Of a DNA stretch of 64,000 bases, positions 32,901 to 40,118 are shown in pieces. The stretch comes from Paracoccaceae bacterium Fryx2 (lineage in GTDB: Bacteria; Pseudomonadota; Alphaproteobacteria; Rhodobacterales; Rhodobacteraceae). The position numbers and the translations under genes were made by a program. Location: NCBI GenBank assembly GCA_032334235.1, contig JAVSGI010000005.1, positions 2,757,501-2,821,500 of the forward strand. The letters are read 5' to 3'. Each line of letters begins with the position of its first letter. Within the stretch, counting starts at the first letter, position 1. Below the pieces are notes generated by a model. That model worked only from the letters and a program-made list of their open reading frames with translations. It was not told the origin of the DNA and did no database searches.

Positions 32901-33989
32901 GGGCGGATTCAAATTGCAAGTGCAACGGCTTCATTGAAGGCGGCCATTTCTTCGGCCATGGCTTCGGCGGGTGTTTTCCAACCGAGGGTTTTTCTGGGGC
33001 GGTTGTTCATCAGGGCTGCGACGTCGTTGAGCCAGGTTTGGCTGGCATCGCTGAGATCGGTGCCTTTGGGCATGAACTGGCGCAAGAGGCCGTTGGTGTT
33101 CTCGTTGCTGCCGCGCTGCCAGGGGGCATGCGGATCGCAGAACCAGATATCGATCTTCAGTCGGCGGGCAAGTTCCGGGTGGCAGGCCATTTCCGACCCA
33201 CGATCATAAGTCATGCTTTTGCGAAGCGCTGCTGGCAGCCGCTTCATCTGCCGGGTGAAGCTGTCGAGAACCGCCTCGGCCCCATTTCCATTCATTTTGC
33301 ATAGAACGACGAAGCGGGTCTTGCGCTCAACCAAAGTGCCCACCGAGGAACGATTGAAGGCGCCCTTGATCAAGTCACCTTCCCAGTGGCCGGGTACCAG
33401 CCGCGCCTCGATTTCCTCAGGTCGGTTGATAATCCGCAATGTTTCCGGGACCATGGCGCTTCCCGCCAGCGTCGTGCGCCGCCGCCCGCGCACAGGTTTT
33501 GCCTGGCGCAGCGCCTCGATCATTGCCGCCTTCAGGCCGCCACGCGGCTGGGCATAGATCGCGGCGTAGATGGTCTCGTGGCTGACGCGGGCAGCAGGGT
33601 CATCGGGATGCATGAGCCGCAGTCTGTGCGCAATCTGCTCGGGAGACCAGCGCCGATGAACAAGATGGCTGTGCACGAAGCGATGGGTCGCGTCGCCTTC
33701 GATCAGCTTGCGAGCGCGCCGACATCGCGTCCGGCGAACGTCGTAAACCAGCCGCGCCAATTGAGGGCAATAGGTGCCATCGTCCTGACGACCCCGCACC
33801 AGTTCCCGGCAAATCGTGCTCGCCGACCGGTCAAGAAGCATCCCGATCGCCTGCTGGCTGCTGCCCCGGTTATGTTCGGCGAGTATCACGCCACGTTCCT
33901 CGCTGCTGAGGTGCTTGCTTCGTCTGTCCATCGCAACATCCTATGCCCAAAAGGGCGGCGGTGTTGCACTTGCAACTTGAGCCTAAGCC
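32901..33989 (-). mobile_element. IS30-family element
   Basis: About 1089 bp inserted in istB. The ends share attgcaagtgcaac-type inverted repeats (near 32910-32925 and 33963-33977). Any duplication is at most 2 bp (cc), which suits IS30. Exact ends are uncertain by a few bases. Confidence 0.85.
32909..33931 (-). CDS. IS30-family transposase
   Basis: 340 residues, intact and of normal length. The N-terminal HTH is HLSSEERGVILAEHNRG with a second at SASTICRELVRG. The DDE core has GHWEGDLIKG (first Asp), MTYDRGSEM (second Asp) and HAPWQRGSNENTNGLLRQF (Glu). Confidence 0.94.
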   Translation of the reverse strand: MDRRSKHLSSEERGVILAEHNRGSSQQAIGMLLDRSASTICRELVRGRQDDGTYCPQLARLVYDVRRTRCRRARKLIEGDATHRFVHSHLVHRRWSPEQIAHRLRLMHPDDPAARVSHETIYAAIYAQPRGGLKAAMIEALRQAKPVRGRRRTTLAGSAMVPETLRIINRPEEIEARLVPGHWEGDLIKGAFNRSSVGTLVERKTRFVVLCKMNGNGAEAVLDSFTRQMKRLPAALRKSMTYDRGSEMACHPELARRLKIDIWFCDPHAPWQRGSNENTNGLLRQFMPKGTDLSDASQTWLNDVAALMNNRPRKTLGWKTPAEAMAEEMAAFNEAVALAI

Positions 33990-34232
33990 GTCACCGCCAT
34001 CGACCGGCTGGTTCATCACGCGACGATCCTGGAGATGAATACCGAAAGCTTCCGCCAGCGCGCGGCCGCCTCCAACAAGGAGGCGCGAGCAGACCGCCAG
34101 CGACAACCATCGCCGACAACCAGGACAAAGGAGAAGGCTGAGCGAAAAACAATTCCAGATACGCCAACCCGGCGGCTCAAAAACCGGACAAGGTGGTTGT
34201 CGGCAAGGGACAAGATGGTTGACGCGCTACAC

Positions 34233-35390
34233 GCAGTGCCGTGTGATCGTGACGGTCCGCCCCAAATACGCCTGTCGCACCTGCACCGACGGGGTCACAC
34301 AAGCACCGACGCCCGCGTGGCTGATCGAGGGCGGGCTGCCCACCGAAGGCGCCATCGCACATGTGCTGGTCAGCAAATACGCGGACCATCTTCCGTTATA
34401 TCGTCAGAGCCAGATCCTGGCCCGCTCTGGCATCGACATCCACCGTTCCACGCTGGCGGATTGGGTTGGTGTGGCGGCTTTCCACCTTGGCCCCGTCGTG
34501 GACAGGCTGGCCGAGCACCTGAAGGCGTCCACGAAGCTGTTCATGGACGAAACCACGGCGCCGGTCCTCGATCCGGGCCGTGGGCGCACGAAAACCGGCT
34601 TTCTATGGGCGCTTGCCCGCGATGATCGGTCATGGGGCGGCGATGATCCCCCCGGGGTCGTCTATTTCTATGCTCCCGATCGCCGCGGGGAGAATGCCGA
34701 GAAATTCCTGGCCGGGTTCAACGGCACACTGCAACTCGATGGCTATCAGGGCTACAATCGGCTGACGCGGCCGGACCGCAAGAACGGCCATCCGATCATT
34801 GTCGCGCATTGCTGGGCGCACGCCCGCCGCAAACTCAACGAAGTCTTCGACCGCGATGGCTCGGAAATCGCAGCCGAGGGTCTGCGCCGGATTGCCGAAA
34901 TCTATGCCGTCGAGAAAGATATCCGCGGCACGTCCCCGGGCCAGCGCCTCTCGGCCCGACGGGCCCGATCCGCCCCTCTGGTCGAAGCCTTCGGCACTTG
35001 GCTGCAAGCGCAACGCCTGCGCATCTCGGCCAAATCACGCCTCGGGGAGAAGCTCGCCTACATCCACCGCCACTGGGACGGCCTTCAAACATTCCTGACG
35101 GACGGCCGCGTCGAGATCGACTCCAACAAGGTCGAGAATTTGGTCAGACCAATTGCTCTAAACAGAAAGAACGCGTTGTTCGCCGGTCATGACGAGGGTG
35201 GCAAGGCATGGGGCCGCATCGCATCCCTGATCGAGACCGCCAAGATCAACAATGTCGAACCGTTCGCCTATCTCAGGGCTACGCTCGAAGCCATCGCGGC
35301 CGGACATCCGCAACACCGCATCGACGAGTTGCTTCCCTGGAACTTCCAGCCGTCAAGCTGAAACCCCAGTGCCTTCCAGACACCGCTTAC
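34233..35390 (+). pseudogene. IS66 TnpC remnant and IS66 right end
   Basis: From the IS21-B terminus onward lies the C-terminal two thirds of an IS66 TnpC: zinc-like VRPKYACRTC, LFMDETTAPVLDPGRGRTKT (first Asp), LQLDGYQGYN (second Asp), DGRVEIDSNKVENLVRP (Glu) and FAYLRATLEAI, ending at 35361. An IS66 terminus, complement of gtaagcggtgtctgg, ends at 35390. The first third was removed with the IS21-B insertion. It is a different IS66 lineage from the one at 55 kb. Confidence 0.87.
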
Positions 35391-35462
35391 ACATATTCTG
35401 GGCATCTGAAAATCCGGAGGTCGCAGGGTTCCGTCCCTGCCGATGGAACCCTGAGATGTTCA

Positions 35463-36227
35463 TTATCCGAACACCAGCCCACCATCGACGATCAGGTTCT
35501 GCCCGGTCACAGCTCGTGCCCAGGGCGATGCAAAGAACATCACCGCATCGGCCATGTCGTCAAGCGTGGTCACCCGCCCCAAGGGGGTTTGCGCGGCAAT
35601 GATGTCGAACACCGCATCGGGTGTGGCGGCACTGGCATCGGTGGTCCGCAACAGCCCGCCCGACACCATGTTCACCGTGATGCCCATCGGCCCCAGTTCT
35701 TTGGCGGCCGTGCGGGTAAAGGCCAGCAGCGCCCCCTTGGCGGCGGTATAATCGTGATAGGGCACGACGGGGTTTTGCATCAGGTTGGTGCCGATCGTGA
35801 TGATCCGGCCAAACCCTTGTGCCGCGCAGTGGCCCTGCATCGCTGCTATGCAGTTCAGCGCGCCCCCCACCGATGTTTCCGTCTGCCGCGCGATCTCCGC
35901 CCAACACAACCTGTCCAGATGGGTGCGCGCATCGCCGTTGAAGGCGAAATCCGCCAGCGCGTTGTGGACCAGCACGTCCGGGGCGCCAAGGCGGTCGGTG
36001 ATCTGACCCACCATCGCAGCAACCTGCACAGGGTCGGTCACATCTGCACAGAACGCGGCGGCACGCGGGCCAAGGTCGGCGGCCAGTGCTTCCGCCGCTG
36101 CCTGGCTGTTGCGGTAGTTGATGGCGACCCGTGCGCCCTCTCGGTGAAAGGCGCGGGCGATGGCGGCGCCAAGGCCCCGGCCAGCGCCGGTGACAAGAAC
36201 GGTCAGATCAGGGATGGCACGCGTCAT
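35463..36227 (-). CDS. SDR-family oxidoreductase
   Basis: A 254-residue short-chain dehydrogenase/reductase of the 3-oxoacyl-ACP reductase type. NAD(P)-binding VTGAGRGLGAAIARAF at about 10-25, an NALADFAF stretch where NAG is usual, catalytic Tyr-Lys in YHDYTAAKGALLAF, and the C-terminal GQNLIVDGGLVFG. It overlaps thiD by four bases (atga), so it is the last gene of the thiamine operon, an unusual companion. Its substrate is unknown; co-transcription is clear from the overlap, functional linkage is only inferred. Confidence 0.9.
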   Translation of the reverse strand: MTRAIPDLTVLVTGAGRGLGAAIARAFHREGARVAINYRNSQAAAEALAADLGPRAAAFCADVTDPVQVAAMVGQITDRLGAPDVLVHNALADFAFNGDARTHLDRLCWAEIARQTETSVGGALNCIAAMQGHCAAQGFGRIITIGTNLMQNPVVPYHDYTAAKGALLAFTRTAAKELGPMGITVNMVSGGLLRTTDASAATPDAVFDIIAAQTPLGRVTTLDDMADAVMFFASPWARAVTGQNLIVDGGLVFG

Positions 36228-37030
36228 GGATTTGGTCCTTTGAATAGATCGTGAAAGTGGTGGGTCGGGCCGTGACCGGTGCCCACCGTGAGCGCATCGG
36301 CGGTTGCGATGGCGCGGGCGACATAGACCTTGGCGCGCGCTGCTGCCTCGGGCAGGGGCACGCCGATGCCAAGATATGTGGCCAGCGCAGACGACAGGGT
36401 GCAGCCGGTGCCGTGGGTCTTGCGGGTCGCAACGCGGGACCCGGTCAGCCACGTCTGGCCCGCAGCATCGGCCAGCAGATCGGGGCAATCGTCGCCAAGC
36501 AGATGGCCACCCTTCAGGAGCACCGCCTTTGCACCAAGCGCCAGAAGGGCATGCGCTTGGCGTTCCATTTCATCGCGGGTCGTAGCCTCGGGAATGCCCA
36601 GCAGGTCGGCGGCTTCGGGCAGGTTGGGGGTGATGATCGCTGCCATGGGCAGCGCCGCGCGCAACGCGAAAACCGCCTCGGCCAGCAACAGCCGGTCCCC
36701 GCCTTTGGCAACCATCACCGGATCGAGCACGACAGGTGCGGTAAGCCCGGACAATCCAGCAACGACCGCGCCGATGATCCCTGTATCGCCCAGCATCCCG
36801 ATCTTGACCGCGTCCACACGGATGTCGGCGCGGATCGCGGCAATCTGTGCTGCCACGAAATCTGGCGCGACCATTTGCACGGCTGTCACGCCTTGGGTGT
36901 TCTGCGCTGTCAGGGCGGTGATCACGGCCATGGCATAGCCACCATTGGCAGAAATCGCCTTGATATCGGCCTGTATCCCCGCGCCGCCCGAAGGGTCAGA
37001 GCCTGCAATCGACAGGATGTTGGGGATCAT
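36224..37030 (-). CDS. thiD: Hydroxymethylpyrimidine/phosphomethylpyrimidine kinase
   Basis: 268 residues of the ribokinase-like family. It phosphorylates HMP and HMP-P for thiamine assembly. Seen: LSIAGSDPSGGAGIQADIKA at the N-terminus, LDPVMVAKGGDRLL, TPNLPEAADLLG, and the catalytic GTGCTLSSALATYL. Start chosen as the ATG that overlaps the thiE stop (atga) rather than the slightly earlier one. Confidence 0.96.
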   Translation of the reverse strand: MIPNILSIAGSDPSGGAGIQADIKAISANGGYAMAVITALTAQNTQGVTAVQMVAPDFVAAQIAAIRADIRVDAVKIGMLGDTGIIGAVVAGLSGLTAPVVLDPVMVAKGGDRLLLAEAVFALRAALPMAAIITPNLPEAADLLGIPEATTRDEMERQAHALLALGAKAVLLKGGHLLGDDCPDLLADAAGQTWLTGSRVATRKTHGTGCTLSSALATYLGIGVPLPEAAARAKVYVARAIATADALTVGTGHGPTHHFHDLFKGPNP

Positions 37031-37638
37031 GCCGTCCCCCATTCTGTCAGCAGAGCCCGGGTTGCAGCCTCAGGGTCTGCAGCACGGGTCACGGCGCTGA
37101 CCACCGCCATGCCGATTGCCCCGGTGGCTCGCACAGCGGCCGCATCACCAGGCTTCAGGCCACCGATGGCATAAGCAGGCAGGGAGGTCGCCGCAACGAT
37201 CTGCGCCAGACCGTCAAAGCCGATGGGGGTGGCGTGATCGGGCTTGGTCGGTGTGGCGCGCACCGGCCCTGCGCCGATGTAATCAACACCCGGCGGGATC
37301 AGGCGGGCCTGCGCGACCGTCTCGATGGACAGGCCAAGGATCATGTCGGGGGGCATCCGCTGGCGAATTGCTGCTGCATCGCCATCGCCCTGACCAATGT
37401 GCAACCCATGGGCACTTATGGCCAGCGCAACCTCGACCCTGTCGTTCACGATCAGCCGCGCACCAAGGGCCGCCATTTCCGGCAAAAGAAGCCGGACGAG
37501 GGCGGCCAGATCGTCGTCTGACGAGGTCTTGTCGCGCAGTTGCACCCACGCCGCCCCACCCCGTGCCGCGGCGCGCGCCTGTTCGGCCACGGACAGGGCT
37601 GCGCAGGGGTCGGTGATCACGTAAATTGGCCCTTTCAT
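37027..37638 (-). CDS. thiE: Thiamine-phosphate synthase
   Basis: 203 residues, a TIM barrel that joins HMP-PP with thiazole phosphate. Seen: YVITDPCAALS, WVQLRDKTSS, ARLIVNDRVEVA, HIGQGDG, GVDYIGAGPVRATPTKPDH and YAIGGLKPGD. It overlaps both neighbours by atga and sits between thiM and thiD, a salvage operon. Confidence 0.96.
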   Translation of the reverse strand: MKGPIYVITDPCAALSVAEQARAAARGGAAWVQLRDKTSSDDDLAALVRLLLPEMAALGARLIVNDRVEVALAISAHGLHIGQGDGDAAAIRQRMPPDMILGLSIETVAQARLIPPGVDYIGAGPVRATPTKPDHATPIGFDGLAQIVAATSLPAYAIGGLKPGDAAAVRATGAIGMAVVSAVTRAADPEAATRALLTEWGTA

Positions 37639-38423
37639 GCGCGGCTGACCCGTGAGCCTGCGGTCACCTCCTGCGGTGACAGGGTGTAAAGCGCGTCCAG
37701 AAACGCCACCTGAAAACTGCCGGGACCATGCGCAATGGCCGCCGCACGCTCGCCCGCCAGCCCGAAATAGGCCAAGGCTGCCACAGTCGCGGGCAGGGCG
37801 GGTTGACCGACCAGAAACGCAGCGATCACCCCGTTCAGCGAACAACCCAAGGCCGTCACGCGCGGCATCAGCGCATCACCATTGGCCACGCGAAACGCCT
37901 GAACCCCATCGGTGATATAGTCCACCGGGCCAGACACCGCGACCACCGCACCACAGCGTGCCGCAAGGTAGCGCGCGCCAGCCTCGGCGGCGGCCACCGG
38001 GTCGGCACTGTCCGCCCCACGCCCTGCGCCGCCCAACCCCGCCAGCGCCAGAATCTCGGACGCGTTGCCGCGAATGACCGTTGGCCGCAGCGCGATCAGC
38101 CGCGCGCAGACATCGCGACGAAACTGCGTGGCCCCGACGCCGACCGGGTCCAGCACCCAGGGCCTGCCCGCCGCACCCATCGCCTCCGCAGCCATCTCCA
38201 TCGCCTCGGCCCAAGCCGCGTCCAGCGTGCCGATGTTCACGCTCAGCGCCTGAGCGAGGCGCGCAAACTCCACCACCTCTTCGCGGGCATGCACCATGGC
38301 AGGCGATGCCCCCGCAGCCAGAGCTACGTTGGCGGCGATGTTCATGGCCACATAGTTGGTGATCTGATGCACAAGAGGCGCAGTCGCCCGCATCTGTGCA
38401 AGATTGCTTCCAGTATCGTCCAT
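37635..38423 (-). CDS. thiM: Hydroxyethylthiazole kinase
   Basis: 262 residues. It phosphorylates the thiazole alcohol in thiamine salvage. Seen: PLVHQITNYVAMNIAANVAL, GASPAMVHA, VLDPVGVGATQFR, IRGNASEILALAG and VTALGCSLNGVIAAF. In the last motif Ser-Leu-Asn stands where many relatives have a GCSLTA-type run. First gene of the operon, preceded by aaggag (38428-38433) and a TPP riboswitch. Confidence 0.96.
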   Translation of the reverse strand: MDDTGSNLAQMRATAPLVHQITNYVAMNIAANVALAAGASPAMVHAREEVVEFARLAQALSVNIGTLDAAWAEAMEMAAEAMGAAGRPWVLDPVGVGATQFRRDVCARLIALRPTVIRGNASEILALAGLGGAGRGADSADPVAAAEAGARYLAARCGAVVAVSGPVDYITDGVQAFRVANGDALMPRVTALGCSLNGVIAAFLVGQPALPATVAALAYFGLAGERAAAIAHGPGSFQVAFLDALYTLSPQEVTAGSRVSRA

Positions 38424-38501
38424 ATGGCTCCTTCGCTGCACGCAAGGGGCCAGTGGCGGGCACCGTGTGGCCATCACAGGCCGAAGGGGGGCACCTACCG
38501 C

Positions 38502-38578
38502 AGACTCCCTACGCCAGCATGATCTGGTTCAGGTTCAAAGGGTGCTTCTCAGCCCGGGTACCCGGACGCCCCTGTCGC
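38502..38578 (-). promoter_or_regulatory. TPP (Thi-box) riboswitch
   Basis: Read on the minus strand: the conserved ggctgagaagcaccc, then tttgaacctgaacc and the closing atgctggcgtaggga. All core elements of the thiamine pyrophosphate aptamer are present. Downstream, cccccttcgg (38481-38490) can pair with cgaaggag around the thiM ribosome-binding site, suggesting translational control; that part is inferred. Confidence 0.95.
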
Positions 38579-38640
38579 AGAAGCACAAAACGTCAATCCA
38601 AGACCGACGTCAAGGCAGGTGCGTGAGATCGGACAGTGCT

Positions 38641-38886
38641 TCACCGGCAGGCGCGCGCCTGATCGCGCAGGACGGCGTAGTCGCTAAGCATCTGGAGCAC
38701 TGTCGCGCCTTCCGGCAGGGTCATAATTTCGGTTGCAGTGCGTGCCTGATCAGCGGTCGTGTATTCGACCACCGGAGGGCATGGTGACGCTGCGTTAGAA
38801 CCGGCCATTGCGCAGCCGGTCAGCCAGAGCATCGCGATCAGCGGGGCGGCGGCTGGCGGCGTCCAGCATCTGGCGTTGGATTTCAT
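38641..38886 (-). CDS. Rz1-like outer-membrane spanin lipoprotein (putative)
   Basis: 81 residues. The N-terminus MKSNARCWTPPAAAPLIAML leads into a lipobox, WLTGC (Cys at about 29), followed by a short Pro-containing mature region. Its 5' third overlaps the preceding gene in another frame, the classic Rz/Rz1 layout, and it closes the phage lysis end. Assigned by architecture rather than sequence family. Confidence 0.65.
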   Translation of the reverse strand: MKSNARCWTPPAAAPLIAMLWLTGCAMAGSNAASPCPPVVEYTTADQARTATEIMTLPEGATVLQMLSDYAVLRDQARACR

Positions 38887-39049
38887 GAGTTCTCTCCGAT
38901 CTTGAAAGGCGTTCTGCCAACCGCCCGGCGCGTTCACCGGCGCGGCGAAGGTTCAGCAGGAACAGGACGATGGTGATTGCTGTCAGCAGCAGGCCCAGCG
39001 CCTTGCGCGCCGGGCCGCTGGCGAGGATAGCGGTGATCCAGCCGATCAT
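38795..39049 (-). CDS. Rz-like inner-membrane spanin (putative)
   Basis: 84 residues with one N-terminal span (ALGLLLTAITIVLFLLNL, about 17-34) and a charged, helical C-terminal part rich in Arg and Glu. The start overlaps the stop of the M15 peptidase gene (atga) and the 3' part overlaps the lipoprotein gene by 92 bases. A function as the inner spanin is inferred from position and topology. Confidence 0.65.
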   Translation of the reverse strand: MIGWITAILASGPARKALGLLLTAITIVLFLLNLRRAGERAGRLAERLSRSERTHEIQRQMLDAASRRPADRDALADRLRNGRF

Positions 39050-39720
39050 CGCTGGCCTCGCTTCCAGTCGTCGATCCGGGCGTGGATCGCGACAGCGACG
39101 CCGATAAGGGCTACGGCGATGAACACCCAGCGCAAGGTGTCCAGATGCGGCACCAAGGGCAGGATGGCGGATTGGGTTTCCGCTAGAACCTCCTGTGCGA
39201 CTTCAACACCTGCTGCACCGATAGTAGCGATGCCTGCTGCCCCGCCGCCCTTCAGGGTGCGGCTGTCGGCCAGTACCTCGCGTGCAGGTGCTACCTCAGG
39301 CGCGAAGGGCGAGGCGCGGACAGCGAAGGGTTCGCCCCAGGACCGCGCAGGCCCGAGATCGATGTGCATGAAACCCGAACGGGGGTAGGTGCCAAAGCCA
39401 AGCAAGCCGACGGCGCGGGCAGCCTCCATGAATGCGACCGGATCGTGGTTGGACATCGCGATGTCAAACGCCGTGCCCAGCATGTGCTTGGAGGCCGGGG
39501 CCCCACCGACGGCGCGGTTGTGGATGGGACTGCGATAGCCAGAGCGGACGATTAGCGGCTTGCCGAGGCGGTTGCGCAGGGACTGCAACTTGTCCATGGC
39601 CTCGATGTTAATCTTGATCGCGCCGGTGCCGCGGCAGGCGATCTCGGCCGGGGAAAAACTGGGCCAGCGCCAGGCAGATTCAGGCACGTCGCGGAAATGG
39701 GTATAGGTCGTGGTTGGCAT
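39046..39720 (-). CDS. Phage M15-type peptidase (endolysin) with C-terminal membrane anchor
   Basis: 224 residues. The M15A zinc site is readable: SGYRSPIHNRAVGG, then SKHMLGTAFDIAMS with His and Asp, and FMHIDLGPARSWG with the second His. This family cuts peptidoglycan cross-links. A single C-terminal span (LRWVFIAVALIGVAVAI, about 199-215) is an addition. The start at MPTTTYTHFR is preferred over one seven codons upstream. Confidence 0.9.
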   Translation of the reverse strand: MPTTTYTHFRDVPESAWRWPSFSPAEIACRGTGAIKINIEAMDKLQSLRNRLGKPLIVRSGYRSPIHNRAVGGAPASKHMLGTAFDIAMSNHDPVAFMEAARAVGLLGFGTYPRSGFMHIDLGPARSWGEPFAVRASPFAPEVAPAREVLADSRTLKGGGAAGIATIGAAGVEVAQEVLAETQSAILPLVPHLDTLRWVFIAVALIGVAVAIHARIDDWKRGQR

Positions 39721-39798
39721 GGTGGGTCTCCAGAAATGCAAAACCCGCCTCTGGGGCGGGTCGGGTGGGTCTTTCGGCGTTGGAATGGGTGTCGTCGG

Positions 39799-40107
39799 TC
39801 AGTCGGTGCGACCGCGCTGGAATGCCTGAAACATCAGATCCCGAATGGCGCGGATGTCGGGCTCAATGCGCTCCAGCCGGTCAGCATCGGTCTTGCGATC
39901 CTCGGCACGCTGCTTGTCGATGCGGTCGCGTTCCGCCAGCAGCTCGCGGTCCATCCGGACCAGCATCGCATCATTCGTGAAGGCGCGGCGCGTAACGGCT
40001 GCCAAGAGCGCGATGAAACCGCCGATCAGCGCGGTGATGGCGGCGGTCAGTCCGTTGTCGCGGAAGGCCGCGCCGACCTCCTGCAACAGGGTGGTTCGTT
40101 CTGTCAT
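39799..40107 (-). CDS. Small phage membrane protein, holin-like (putative)
   Basis: 102 residues. One span (GLTAAITALIGGFIALLAAV, about 19-38) is followed by a long charged helix with heptad character (RMDRELLAERDRIDKQRAED). Position between the tail-fibre gene and the endolysin fits a holin or related lysis factor. No family recognised from sequence alone. Confidence 0.6.
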   Translation of the reverse strand: MTERTTLLQEVGAAFRDNGLTAAITALIGGFIALLAAVTRRAFTNDAMLVRMDRELLAERDRIDKQRAEDRKTDADRLERIEPDIRAIRDLMFQAFQRGRTD

Positions 40108-40118
40108 GATGATTTCCC

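Larger units (their letters stand above)
32238..34140 (+). pseudogene. istB: IS21-B IstB, split by IS30
   Basis: Pieces 32238-32900 and 33990-34140. Piece 1 has Walker A GNSGTGKT and Walker B LIILDDITYAH. The IS30 enters after IFPDKAMT. In piece 2 there is also a one-base deletion near 34084 relative to the copy at 61471-62286, changing the last residues. Compare that intact 271-residue copy. Confidence 0.88.
31434..34232 (+). mobile_element. IS21-B, right portion, interrupted by IS30
   Basis: Corresponds to the full IS21-B at 58450 from the middle of istA (QNRHLKKAIE) to the right terminus ending gcgctaca at 34232. It lacks the left part. It contains two hairpin inserts in istA and an IS30 in istB. 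Confidence 0.88.

Noticed and set aside
35391-35462. tRNA-like stretch (ctgaaaatccgg, gaggtcgcagggttcc) with a 9-bp hairpin at 35424-35453
   Set aside because: No acceptor or anticodon stem can be formed around it, and no T-run follows the hairpin on either strand, so neither a tRNA nor a clear terminator is supported.
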